Under the pieces are notes generated by a model, which was not told the origin of the DNA, made no database searches, and was given only the letters and a program-made list of their open reading frames with translations. The position numbers and the translations under genes were made by a program. Below are positions 50,833 through 58,081 of a stretch of DNA of 64,000 nucleotides, one piece after another. The DNA comes from Thermococcus camini. GTDB lineage: Archaea > Methanobacteriota_B > Thermococci > Thermococcales > Thermococcaceae. The stretch spans positions 1,120,277 through 1,184,276 of the forward strand of contig NZ_LR881183.1 of the NCBI RefSeq assembly GCF_904067545.1. The letters are read 5' to 3'. How positions within the stretch are numbered: the stretch's first letter is position 1; every line of letters begins with the position of its first letter.

Positions 50833-51690
50833 TCAGGCCGCGCTCTCCGCGGCCTTCTTCTCGCGGTTCAGTGCCGGCCCCTTGCCGTAGGCCCTGAGCA
50901 CGAGGTAGAGGGCCGTTATGAGATAGCCGAACTGCACCAATACCCTCCCCCACTCCATGCTCACGGAGTAGCCGAAGAGCACCGCGAAGACCGAGCCTAT
51001 CGCTCCCTTGTGGTGCCAGATGCTTCCGCTCGGAATCCCGAGGTCGTATGCCTGGGCAGAGAACACTCCAAGGGAGTAACCCTCCTCCCCGGCCCACTCG
51101 ATAAGCTCGTGAGTGCCGTAGCCCGCAAGGCCAGCGGCGACGAACACGAGCAGTATTGAGCTGAAGTAGAAGAACCTCCTCAGATCTATGCGCATTCCAA
51201 CCCCATATATCAGGTATGCCAGCACGAGCGCCCCGGCCAGCCCGGCGGCGAGACCGAGGAGCGTCCCGGTTAGGTTCTGGGTCATGAAGGGCGTGAGGAA
51301 GAGAACCGTCTCAAGCCCCTCCCTGGAGACAACGATGAACGTGAATCCTATTAGAGCCAGGGGGGCTATTGACTTGCTCACCTTGCTCTCTATCTCGGCT
51401 TTGATGTTCCTTCCTTTAGTTGCCATCCAGTATATCATGCTGGTTAGGACTATCACTGCCAGGTACGAGGCTATCCCCTCAAAGAGCTCCTTCTCCGCCA
51501 GGCCCCCGTAGAACTTCAGTATACCGATTCCAAGAAGCAGGCTAAAGCCAACTGAAAGAATAACTCCTACCCACACGTCCTTTATCTGGTTCGCCCGGTT
51601 GGTTCTTCTCAGGTATGCTATTATTATCGCCACTATTATGGCCGCCTCAAGGGCCTCCCTGAATGTTATTAGGAAAGCGCCAACGCTCAT
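50833..51690 (-). CDS. FTR1-family iron permease
   Basis: High-affinity iron permease, 285 residues, seven predicted helices. Both iron motifs are present: REALEAA in helix 1 (FREALEAAIIVAIIIAYLRR) and REGLE in helix 4 (VVSREGLETVLFLTPFM). No multicopper oxidase partner (as in yeast) is adjacent, as is usual in anaerobes, where Fe(II) or Fe(III) could be carried directly. ATG 51690 has GAGGTG ahead. A 28-bp inverted repeat and a DtxR-like box lie upstream. Confidence 0.92.
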   Translation of the reverse strand: MSVGAFLITFREALEAAIIVAIIIAYLRRTNRANQIKDVWVGVILSVGFSLLLGIGILKFYGGLAEKELFEGIASYLAVIVLTSMIYWMATKGRNIKAEIESKVSKSIAPLALIGFTFIVVSREGLETVLFLTPFMTQNLTGTLLGLAAGLAGALVLAYLIYGVGMRIDLRRFFYFSSILLVFVAAGLAGYGTHELIEWAGEEGYSLGVFSAQAYDLGIPSGSIWHHKGAIGSVFAVLFGYSVSMEWGRVLVQFGYLITALYLVLRAYGKGPALNREKKAAESAA

Positions 51691-51705
51691 GGGTTCACCT
51701 CCAAT

Positions 51706-51750
51706 TTTTTAGGTCAATCTAAAATTCATAGGGTAGCTTATGAATTTTAT
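51706..51750 (-). promoter_or_regulatory. FTR1 upstream dyad and DtxR-like box
   Basis: AAAATTCATA and TATGAATTTT are perfect inverted arms at 51721-51730 and 51739-51748 with the 8-bp spacer GGGTAGCT. Next to it TTAGGT-CA-ATCTAA at about 51708-51721 is an imperfect dyad resembling DtxR/IdeR boxes. Both lie where an iron-dependent repressor would act on the FTR1 promoter. Confidence 0.5.
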
Positions 51751-51956
51751 TTTTGCCAAATCGAAGTTTCGTAAAATGGACGGAGGGCATGCCGTATCCT
51801 CAACAAAATATGCCACGTGTCAAACCAGAAGGGTTCGAAGAAAGCATCCCGAGATATGAAAACCTGCCGAATTTCCCAAATCTGTGAAAAGGGGTGAAAG
51901 CTTGAGTCCATCTTGATAAAAATGGAGTGGAAAAATTTACAGAATGGAAAGACCCA

Positions 51957-52526
51957 TCATATCTTTCCTACCAGGTCGAGGCTGACCTCCAGTGTCTCCT
52001 TGCCGGGCTCCCAGCTCGCCGGGCAGACCTGGCCGGGGTGTTCTCTTACATACTTGGAAGCCCTGAGTCTCCTGAGGATCTCCTTCGCGCTCCTCCCTAT
52101 GCTGAGGTCGTGCATCTCCATGTGGACGACCTTTCCGTCGGGGTCTATTATGAAGGTCGCCCTCCATGAAACGCCCTCGTCCTCGATGTATGTCCCGAAG
52201 AGCCGTGAGATTTTTCCAGCAGGGTCGGCGAGCATGGGGTATCTTATCTTCTTTATAGCTGGCGATGTGTCGTGCCAGGCCTTGTGGACGTAGGCGGTAT
52301 CGGTCGAGACGCTGAGTATTTCAGCCCCTTCCTTCTTGAACTCCTCGTAATAGTCGGCCAGCTCCTCAAGCTCCGTCGGGCAGACGAAGGTGAAGTCAGC
52401 CGGATAAAAGGCAAGGACAACCCACTTGCCCCTGTAGTCCGAAAGCTTGACCTTTCCGATGTCGTCCTTCTCGGGGAGGTACGCATCGGCCTCAAAATCA
52501 GGGACGATTTCTCCAACCTTCACCAT
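51957..52526 (-). CDS. ahpC: Peroxiredoxin (AhpC/2-Cys type)
   Basis: 2-Cys peroxiredoxin, 189 residues. AFYPADFTFVCPTELEELAD has the peroxidatic Cys, and REHPGQVCPASWEPG near the C-terminus holds the resolving Cys, with the GG-L/YF motifs of sensitive eukaryotic types absent. It is a second peroxiredoxin besides that at 30766. ATG 52526 follows GAGGTGAATCCC. It lies between FTR1 and a divergent FMN reductase; upstream TTAGG-type boxes overlap its TATA box. Confidence 0.96.
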   Translation of the reverse strand: MVKVGEIVPDFEADAYLPEKDDIGKVKLSDYRGKWVVLAFYPADFTFVCPTELEELADYYEEFKKEGAEILSVSTDTAYVHKAWHDTSPAIKKIRYPMLADPAGKISRLFGTYIEDEGVSWRATFIIDPDGKVVHMEMHDLSIGRSAKEILRRLRASKYVREHPGQVCPASWEPGKETLEVSLDLVGKI

Positions 52527-52546
52527 GGGATTCACCTCGGCATTAT

Positions 52547-52580
52547 GTTGGCGAGCCTAACTTATATAGGTTTGCCTAAC
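52547..52580 (-). promoter_or_regulatory. DtxR-like boxes around the peroxiredoxin TATA box
   Basis: GTTGGCGAGCCTAAC at 52547-52561 and TAGGTTTGCCTAAC at 52567-52580 are two imperfect dyads built of TTAGG/CCTAA arms. TTATATA at 52562-52568 is the TATA box between them. The pattern recalls DtxR/IdeR-type iron boxes (TTAGG-CCTAA). Confidence 0.5.
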
Positions 52581-52610
52581 AAAGTGAAAAGTTTCAGAAT
52601 CGGAAGCATC

Positions 52611-52636
52611 TCATTTTGAAGGACAAATTTAAATAT
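52611..52636 (+). promoter_or_regulatory. FMN reductase promoter with TCATTTTGAAGG motif
   Basis: TCATTTTGAAGG at 52611-52622 abuts the TATA box ATTTAAATAT (52627-52636). The same 12-mer is found at 53806-53817 in front of the convergent regulator gene, so the FMN reductase is a likely target of that regulator. Confidence 0.55.
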
Positions 52637-52665
52637 CTTAAAAGCGAACCAATTCAGGTGATAGA

Positions 52666-53232
52666 ATGAAGGTCAAGATAATTCTCGGAACGGCAAGGGA
52701 AGGTAGAAAGAGTGAGGGGGTTGCGAGATACCTCGTGAAGAAGGCCGGGGCACTTGGCTGGGAGGCCGAGCTCATAGACGTCAGGGATTACCTTCTGGCC
52801 TACACCCACCGCTGGAAGGTAACGCCCGAGATGGAGGTCTACAGGAACAAAATCCTTGAGGCCGATGCCATTCTCATAGTTGCCCCCGAGTACAACGGGA
52901 GCTATCCGGGGGAGCTGAAGATCCTCCTCGATACCATCTACGACGAGTACGAAGGACTGCCCCTGGGCATCGCCACAGTCTCCAGCGTTACCGGGGGAGT
53001 GAGGCTCCTCATGGAGCTCAGAACGGCCGCGGTGAACTACCGCATGCTGCCGGTCGGGCAGGTTCTCTTCTACAACGTCGACGACCTGTTCGATGGTGAA
53101 GAGCTGAAGGACGAGAAGTACAAAGAACGGGTTGAACGGCTTTTCAGGACCCTTGAGAAGTACGCCAAGGCCCTGAGGCCGATAAGGGAGGAGGTAAGGG
53201 ATAAACTGAGGGAGAAGACAGAGGGAGTCTAA
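52666..53232 (+). CDS. NADPH-dependent FMN reductase / NAD(P)H:flavin oxidoreductase
   Basis: Flavodoxin-like reductase, 188 residues. ILGTAREGRKSEGVARYLVK binds the FMN phosphate; PEYNGSYPGELKILLDTI and TVSSVTGGVRLLMELR are family signatures. It reduces flavin (or a metal or quinone) with NAD(P)H. ATG 52666 follows CAGGTGATAG. Its stop overlaps the convergent regulator stop by 4 bp. A redox role in metal or peroxide stress fits the surrounding genes. Confidence 0.93.
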   Translation: MKVKIILGTAREGRKSEGVARYLVKKAGALGWEAELIDVRDYLLAYTHRWKVTPEMEVYRNKILEADAILIVAPEYNGSYPGELKILLDTIYDEYEGLPLGIATVSSVTGGVRLLMELRTAAVNYRMLPVGQVLFYNVDDLFDGEELKDEKYKERVERLFRTLEKYAKALRPIREEVRDKLREKTEGV

Positions 53233-53795
53233 TCCCTACCCCCTCCCCCCAGCCCCATGAAGTAAACCGTCGCCGGACAGCCCGAGCACTTCTTGCCGTA
53301 GATGTAGCACTCCGTGCAGACCTTCCCGCAGGAGGCAACTTTCCTCGTCGGCTCCAGCTTGAAGTCAACGAACTCTGGATAGGCCGGAGACGAACCTAGG
53401 GAGACGTCCATCTCCTTAACCGACTCCATGGGCCGTATCGTGTTCTCTATGGTAGCCTCAAGGGCAGAGTGGCTCTCCGCTATGAGCGCCAGGTTTAGGT
53501 TGTACTTGCCGGTCGTCGTGGCGACGAAGACCGTTCTCGGACACTTTGCAAAAACGTCCGCCAGCTTCTCAGCCTCGTCCATGCTTCGAACCTTGAGGTT
53601 CACCACCGCAGAGACAAAGCCCCTATTCCTGATGTTCAGCAGTGCCTGAACCCTTAAGTCCCCCCGCCTCTCCAGCTTTTCAAGCCTCTCCCTCGCGGAG
53701 GGGTGGCTTATCCCCAGCTCCCTCGCTATCTCAGACACCTTCATCCTGCCGTTCTTCCTCAGCAGGCGGTATATCAGCAGGTCGCGTTCGTCCAT
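53229..53795 (-). CDS. Lrp/AsnC-like regulator with C-terminal Cys cluster
   Basis: Regulator of 188 residues. The N-terminal winged helix (DLLIYRLLRKNGRMKVSEIA, RELGISHPSARERLEKLERR) and the RAM-like domain are as in Lrp/AsnC. The C-terminus adds C156-x3-C160-x2-C163-x6-C170-x2-C173 (SCGKVCTECYIYGKKCSGCP), which looks like a metal or iron-sulfur site not found in standard Lrp. ATG 53795 follows AGGTGGTTCT. Palindromic half-sites lie just upstream, suggesting autoregulation and control of the divergent and convergent genes; I do not know a characterised homologue. Confidence 0.85.
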   Translation of the reverse strand: MDERDLLIYRLLRKNGRMKVSEIARELGISHPSARERLEKLERRGDLRVQALLNIRNRGFVSAVVNLKVRSMDEAEKLADVFAKCPRTVFVATTTGKYNLNLALIAESHSALEATIENTIRPMESVKEMDVSLGSSPAYPEFVDFKLEPTRKVASCGKVCTECYIYGKKCSGCPATVYFMGLGGGGRD

Positions 53796-53802
53796 AGAAC
53801 CA

Positions 53803-53830
53803 CCTTCATTTTGAAGGTTTTTGCCTTCAA
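53803..53830. promoter_or_regulatory. Operator with three alternating half-sites
   Basis: CCTTCA at 53803-53808, TGAAGG at 53812-53817 and CCTTCAA at 53824-53830 form two adjoining perfect palindromes (CCTTCA-TTT-TGAAGG, and TTGAAGG-TTTTTG-CCTTCAA). They lie 8-35 bp upstream of the regulator gene and just before the promoter of the DUF2892 gene. The motif recurs upstream of the FMN reductase. Confidence 0.6.
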
Positions 53831-53887
53831 TTTCCTGGGAAATAAATATAACCATTTCGAAATTTTCTAAAAATCGAGGTGATTTCG

Positions 53888-54085
53888 ATGGAGAGAAACG
53901 AGGGAACCCTCGACAGGCTTTTGAGGATAGTTATAGGAATAGTACTGCTCGGCATATGGGCGGGCATGAACGTGCCCTACGAGACCGTGCTTTTGATAGT
54001 CGGTCTCATCGCACTGGTGACCGGACTTACCGGCTTCTGTGCAATTTATAAACTCCTGGGCATAAGTACCTGCAAAGAGTGCTGA
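53888..54085 (+). CDS. DUF2892 small membrane protein
   Basis: 65-residue membrane protein, two helices (RIVIGIVLLGIWAGMNVPYE, TVLLIVGLIALVTGLTGFCA), ending AIYKLLGISTCKEC. The pair of Cys near the end and the Cys of GFCA fit DUF2892 (YgaP-like rhodanese-associated, often two helices with conserved G-x-C-x-L/I-Y-K-L-x-G). ATG 53888 follows GAGGTGATTTCG; TATA box AAATAAATATA at about 53840-53850. Stands 9 bp before the b5 fusion gene. Confidence 0.88.
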   Translation: MERNEGTLDRLLRIVIGIVLLGIWAGMNVPYETVLLIVGLIALVTGLTGFCAIYKLLGISTCKEC

Positions 54086-54094
54086 GGTGAAAGG

Positions 54095-54718
54095 GTGAAG
54101 CGCGTAACCAAGGTGCTCATAGCATCGGGGGAGCTGCTGATAGCGGCCAGTCTAGCACTGATGGTAACCGGCCTGGCAATGAACGACCCGACGTCAACCC
54201 TTGGGTCTCTGATGAGCTACGAAACTGCCAGGAGAGTCCACACCATAGCGTCGTACCTCTTCATCCCCCTCTTTTACGTCCACACTGCGGCGGGCCTCCT
54301 CGTTATTGCGAACAGAACGGAGAGGCTGAAAACAGAAAAGGCCAGAAGGACACTCGTCGGGGCCTGGACAGTCCTCACGGTGCTCCTCGTGGTGGCAGGA
54401 TTTACCGCCTTCGGCACGGGGCGGTTGGCGTTAGGAAGCGTCCAGGCCACAGCAGTGCTGACCCTCGAAGAGGTCGCGAAGCACAGCAGCGAAAACGACT
54501 GCTGGGTCGTAGTCGAAAACAGGGTCTACAACGTCACGTCGCTGATAGACACCCACCCCAGCGGCAGGGATGCAATACTGAAATACTGCGGCACAAACGC
54601 GACCGAGGTCTTTTTCCTTGAACACAACCAGAACGACTACGAGGCACTCCAGGCATACTACATCGGCACAATCAACGGGCCGATTGTTAATCAAGGAAAC
54701 AGCACAGAAAAAGGCTGA
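54095..54718 (+). CDS. Membrane cytochrome b561-like helices fused to cytochrome b5 domain
   Basis: 207-residue protein. Three helices (residues about 5-27, 46-72, 86-108); the second has His49 and His63 (RRVHTIASYL, FYVHTAAGLL), spaced as haem ligands in b561-type membrane proteins. A cytochrome b5-like domain follows from about 120: LTLEEVAKHSSENDCWVVVE, DTHPSGRDAILKYCG, FLEHNQNDYEALQAYYIG, with haem-ligand candidates His154 (HPxG) and His177. GTG 54095 follows AGGTGAAAGG. Haem proteins are rare in Thermococcales, so electron transfer through haem here would be unusual. It forms an operon with DUF2892. Confidence 0.82.
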   Translation: MKRVTKVLIASGELLIAASLALMVTGLAMNDPTSTLGSLMSYETARRVHTIASYLFIPLFYVHTAAGLLVIANRTERLKTEKARRTLVGAWTVLTVLLVVAGFTAFGTGRLALGSVQATAVLTLEEVAKHSSENDCWVVVENRVYNVTSLIDTHPSGRDAILKYCGTNATEVFFLEHNQNDYEALQAYYIGTINGPIVNQGNSTEKG

Positions 54719-54751
54719 TGGGGACGGCTGACGTCCCCTTTTAAGGTTTTA

Positions 54752-56749
54752 TCAGCTGCTCCCTCCGTTACCCGGAGCGAAGACGCCGATTCTGACGGGT
54801 TTGTCCATGACCACCGTCATTGCCCTGATTGAGACCTTTCCGTTCTCGTCGAGAACCTTGAGGGCAATCACGGAAATCTCCTTACCCGTCTGGGGGTTTC
54901 TGCCCGTCCACACTTCGAGGAACGTTCCTCCGAGGTACTCAGGCGGCATCTTTGATGTCATAGCCGGGCCGGCCACAGCCACAAAAACCTCTCCGCCCGA
55001 ATCCATAACCGCCAGCTCAACGGGCGGGATGAACGGGCCAGTTCCAAAGTCCGTTACGTTGATGTACCTGAACCCGGGAAGCGGCGCGGGGTTAAAGGGT
55101 CCGGTACCGAAGTCTCCAAGGATGCCCTTAAGGAACGGGGCTGTGTTCCCGCGTTCCATGCGGAAGGCGGTGTACTCACCGGTTCTCATCGGGGTAACCC
55201 CTCTGATGTCGTTCACCCGCTCACCCACGGGTGCATCCCTTACCCATCCTGCTCCCGTGGCTCCTGCGGCAAACCTTCCGGTCTCGGCCCTGAAGTTCAC
55301 GAGCTGCTCCGCCAACTGTTTGAGGTCTGCCCTCTGGCTTGAAACCGGTTCAAAGGTCTCGTTGGTTGACGGCTCGAAGATGATTGGCATCATCGTGAAC
55401 TCTTCCTCGCAGATCTCCATGGGTTCAAGTGTTGTGTTGATGTTGAGTTCAAGCGGCCGGTAACAGAAGCCTCCGTTCGGAGGGTCTGCCTTCGCCACAA
55501 AGCCTATGACCTCTCCATCTATTCCAGGTATCCGGTAAATTCCCTTCTTGTCGGGCGTTATCCTGTCTATTTCCCTTCCGGTTTTGGGATCCATGAGCAC
55601 CATGACCCCGGGCTTTGATGAGTTGCTGAGAACCCGTATCCCAGTCCCGTTCTCCGGAACACCCACGAGGAGCACGGTTCCGTTCCTTCCAAGCATTCCA
55701 AGGGGTGCCACTGCAAGCTCAAAGGTTATCCCGCCGTAGGTCTTTCCGGTGAGGTAGGCATCCTCGAAGGGAACAGGCTCGACGGTGACGTCCCCGGTGC
55801 CGGGCTCAAAGATGAAGGGCGCCAGTCCTGGTGATGGACACACTGGAGGATCCTCCGGCTCTTCCGTGAGTGTGGTTAACGTGTAGGTGTCCAGAGGGAG
55901 AGGTCTGTAACAGAAGCCTTCATCGTCAACCATGCCAACAAGTGTGGTGTTCACCGGCGGAACCTGATAAACCCTGTTTCCATCGGGTTTGACCCGCAGG
56001 ACGGTCCTCCCGGTGTCGGGGTCAACGAGGCGCATGAGCCCGGGCGAGTCCCCAAGGGCCTGAATCATGAAACCCTTCTTCGGAACACTTATCCTGACAA
56101 CTGCCAGCTGACCGGCCCCCACGGTTCTGCCTCCCTCGCGAATTTGAAGGAGCGAACCGCTGCCGAAGTGATATATCTCCATGCTCCGGGTTTCATAGCC
56201 CTTGGTGAGCTCCATCATCCTGGCCACCATTTCGTCCCTGCTCAGGGGCACCATCTTTCCGTTATCCACGATGAAGAGCTTCCCGTCTTCCCTGTAAAAC
56301 CCTTCTATCGGCTCGCCCGTGGTGGTGTTTTCCCAGTAGGCCGTCTCAACGGCGCTTATAACAATTAAATTCCTGAGCTCTGTCAGCTGGAGAGACTTCA
56401 AATACGCCAGCTTTTCCAGCAACAGAGTCTTTTCCCTTCCGGTCGAGTGCGTCGCATCGCGCTCAAGGGCCATGGTCTCCTCAACCAGACCGCTCAGCGT
56501 AGAAGGCTTAAGTCTGCTTTCAATATCCACAATCTCCGCATCGTATGTGGCGATCGCTTTCAAAAGGTTGTTCTGGTATTTTTCTTCCTCCGAGATGCCC
56601 GGTGAAGTTGTGGTGGGCTGGGACGTGGTCCCCCCGGTTTTGGTTCCGGTCTCGGTAGCGTTTCCCTGGTCGATACAGCCTGAAATAAAGGCCCCGACCA
56701 TCACAATTCCCAAAAGCAGGGCAAGGCCCGCTATCGTTTTTCCTTTCAT
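54752..56749 (-). CDS. Large lipoprotein with duplicated domain
   Basis: Exported protein of 665 residues. A lipobox is visible (FISGCIDQ after a hydrophobic signal, AGLALLLGIVMVGAFISG), then a Thr/Ser-rich linker (TETGTKTGGTTSQPTTTSPG), a helical region, and two repeats (about residues 212-327 and 355-470), each with LMRLVDPDTGR or MVLMDPKTGREID, GFCYRPL, and PFIFEP or PIIFEP. Cys in GFCYRP of each may be paired. The C-terminal part is beta-rich. No known family recognised; a periplasm-like surface binding protein is possible. It is on the opposite strand from the b5 gene. Confidence 0.8.
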   Translation of the reverse strand: MKGKTIAGLALLLGIVMVGAFISGCIDQGNATETGTKTGGTTSQPTTTSPGISEEEKYQNNLLKAIATYDAEIVDIESRLKPSTLSGLVEETMALERDATHSTGREKTLLLEKLAYLKSLQLTELRNLIVISAVETAYWENTTTGEPIEGFYREDGKLFIVDNGKMVPLSRDEMVARMMELTKGYETRSMEIYHFGSGSLLQIREGGRTVGAGQLAVVRISVPKKGFMIQALGDSPGLMRLVDPDTGRTVLRVKPDGNRVYQVPPVNTTLVGMVDDEGFCYRPLPLDTYTLTTLTEEPEDPPVCPSPGLAPFIFEPGTGDVTVEPVPFEDAYLTGKTYGGITFELAVAPLGMLGRNGTVLLVGVPENGTGIRVLSNSSKPGVMVLMDPKTGREIDRITPDKKGIYRIPGIDGEVIGFVAKADPPNGGFCYRPLELNINTTLEPMEICEEEFTMMPIIFEPSTNETFEPVSSQRADLKQLAEQLVNFRAETGRFAAGATGAGWVRDAPVGERVNDIRGVTPMRTGEYTAFRMERGNTAPFLKGILGDFGTGPFNPAPLPGFRYINVTDFGTGPFIPPVELAVMDSGGEVFVAVAGPAMTSKMPPEYLGGTFLEVWTGRNPQTGKEISVIALKVLDENGKVSIRAMTVVMDKPVRIGVFAPGNGGSS

Positions 56750-56882
56750 CTTAAACACTCTCTTCCAGTCACGAAGCGGTAAAAAACCAAGAAGAAATGG
56801 CAAGTGACTTATAGATGAAGTTAATCGCCATGATTTATAACGGTTGTGTTTTCAAAGTGGAAAGGGTTAAGCAGGAACGCTT

Positions 56883-57416
56883 TCAGTACTTAACCGCAAC
56901 CAGCAGGGTGAACACAGCTATCAGAGCTATTTCATAGGTCTCTATCAGCGCCACCGAGGGCCAGTGAACAAAGGTTCCCAGCAGGGCGAGTGCAAAGAGC
57001 AGGAGGGAACCATACCGGATGGCCTTATCTTTCGAACCCACTCCGTAAATGAGCATCCCCAGGAAAAACTGGACGAAGAAGTAGGTCGAGACGAAGGAGT
57101 GGGGCCTCGTGCCGGCATGGAAGACCCCAATGAGAGCCAGAAAGAGCGAGGATATGCTAACATAAGCACCTCCAGCTGTCTGGAGCTTGTTCCCAGCTGA
57201 GAAAACCAGATAGACCGAGAAGGCGAGCATGAAAATTGCCGTGACAATGAGGCCGTAGTTGTATATCCATGAAGCGCGTGCCATCTCCGGCGAGCCCAGG
57301 TCGCTCAGGGCGTTGCTCCAGAAGGAAAACCAGGGGTTTTTGCCTATGCTCCATGCGACAAAGAGCCAGTACACTATGACGCCGGCTATTCCTGAGTACT
57401 TGAGGTGCCTCATCAT
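56883..57416 (-). CDS. DUF998 family membrane protein
   Basis: 177-residue integral membrane protein with about six helices: SGIAGVIVYWLFVAWSIG, NYGLIVTAIFMLAFSVYLV, AYVSISSLFLALIGVFH, TYFFVQFFLGMLIYGVG, GSLLLFALALLGTFVHW, TYEIALIAVFTLLVAV. It fits DUF998, often six-helix, function unknown. ATG 57416 or 57413 was taken; CTTTATTTTC about 30 bp upstream suggests a leaderless message. Neighbours give no functional hint. Confidence 0.82.
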   Translation of the reverse strand: MMRHLKYSGIAGVIVYWLFVAWSIGKNPWFSFWSNALSDLGSPEMARASWIYNYGLIVTAIFMLAFSVYLVFSAGNKLQTAGGAYVSISSLFLALIGVFHAGTRPHSFVSTYFFVQFFLGMLIYGVGSKDKAIRYGSLLLFALALLGTFVHWPSVALIETYEIALIAVFTLLVAVKY

Positions 57417-57478
57417 GATGGGGGTTAGGCTTCGGAGAAAATAAAGGTTCCGATGGGCCGTCAAAAGAAAAGAGGGGG

Positions 57479-58081
57479 TCAGAGAAGTGCTTTCATTGCC
57501 TCATAGCCCAGCTCAAAGGCCTTGATGTTCTCCTCAAGGGCTTTCTCCGGCACGCTGGCCTTAACAGCTTCAAGCATGGTTTCCCTGTCTATCGGGAACC
57601 CGGGAAGGGCGCTGAGGGCACCGACGAGGACAACGTTCTGGGCTAAGGCAGTGCCGGCCTCTTCGGCGAGCTTGAGGGCGTCTATCTCATAGAGCTCTGC
57701 CCCCGATTCCCTTATCCTGCCGACTATCTCGTCGTAGGTGACGTACTTGTCAATCCTGCCCTTCACAAAGCCCTCTGTCTCGTATGGATGGTGGATGAGG
57801 CGCGTGTTCGTTATGACCGTTCCCCCGGGTTTGAGGAAGTATATATACCTAAGCGCCTCCATCGGCTCAAGCGCCAGGATAACGTCCGCCTCGCCGTAGG
57901 GTATGAGGGGTGATATGCCCTCGCCTATGCGCTGGTGGACTATCACCGAACCGCTCCTCTGGGAGAGCCCATGGAGCTCGCCGCTGACGACATGGATTCC
58001 CTTCCGCGCACAGGCCTCCCCCACTATGTTAGACATCAGCACTATTCCCTGTCCGCCGACACCGCAGTAGATGACGTTCAT
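57479..58081 (-). CDS. iorB: Indolepyruvate ferredoxin oxidoreductase subunit beta
   Basis: IorB, 200 residues, of the pyruvate/ketoisovalerate oxidoreductase gamma-type domain. CGVGGQGIVLMSNIVGEACA and HGLSQRSGSVIVHQRIG are characteristic. With IorA it oxidises aryl pyruvates from aromatic amino-acid breakdown to aryl acetyl-CoA and reduces ferredoxin. ATG 58081 overlaps the iorA stop by 4 bp, so the pair is translationally coupled. Confidence 0.96.
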   Translation of the reverse strand: MNVIYCGVGGQGIVLMSNIVGEACARKGIHVVSGELHGLSQRSGSVIVHQRIGEGISPLIPYGEADVILALEPMEALRYIYFLKPGGTVITNTRLIHHPYETEGFVKGRIDKYVTYDEIVGRIRESGAELYEIDALKLAEEAGTALAQNVVLVGALSALPGFPIDRETMLEAVKASVPEKALEENIKAFELGYEAMKALL

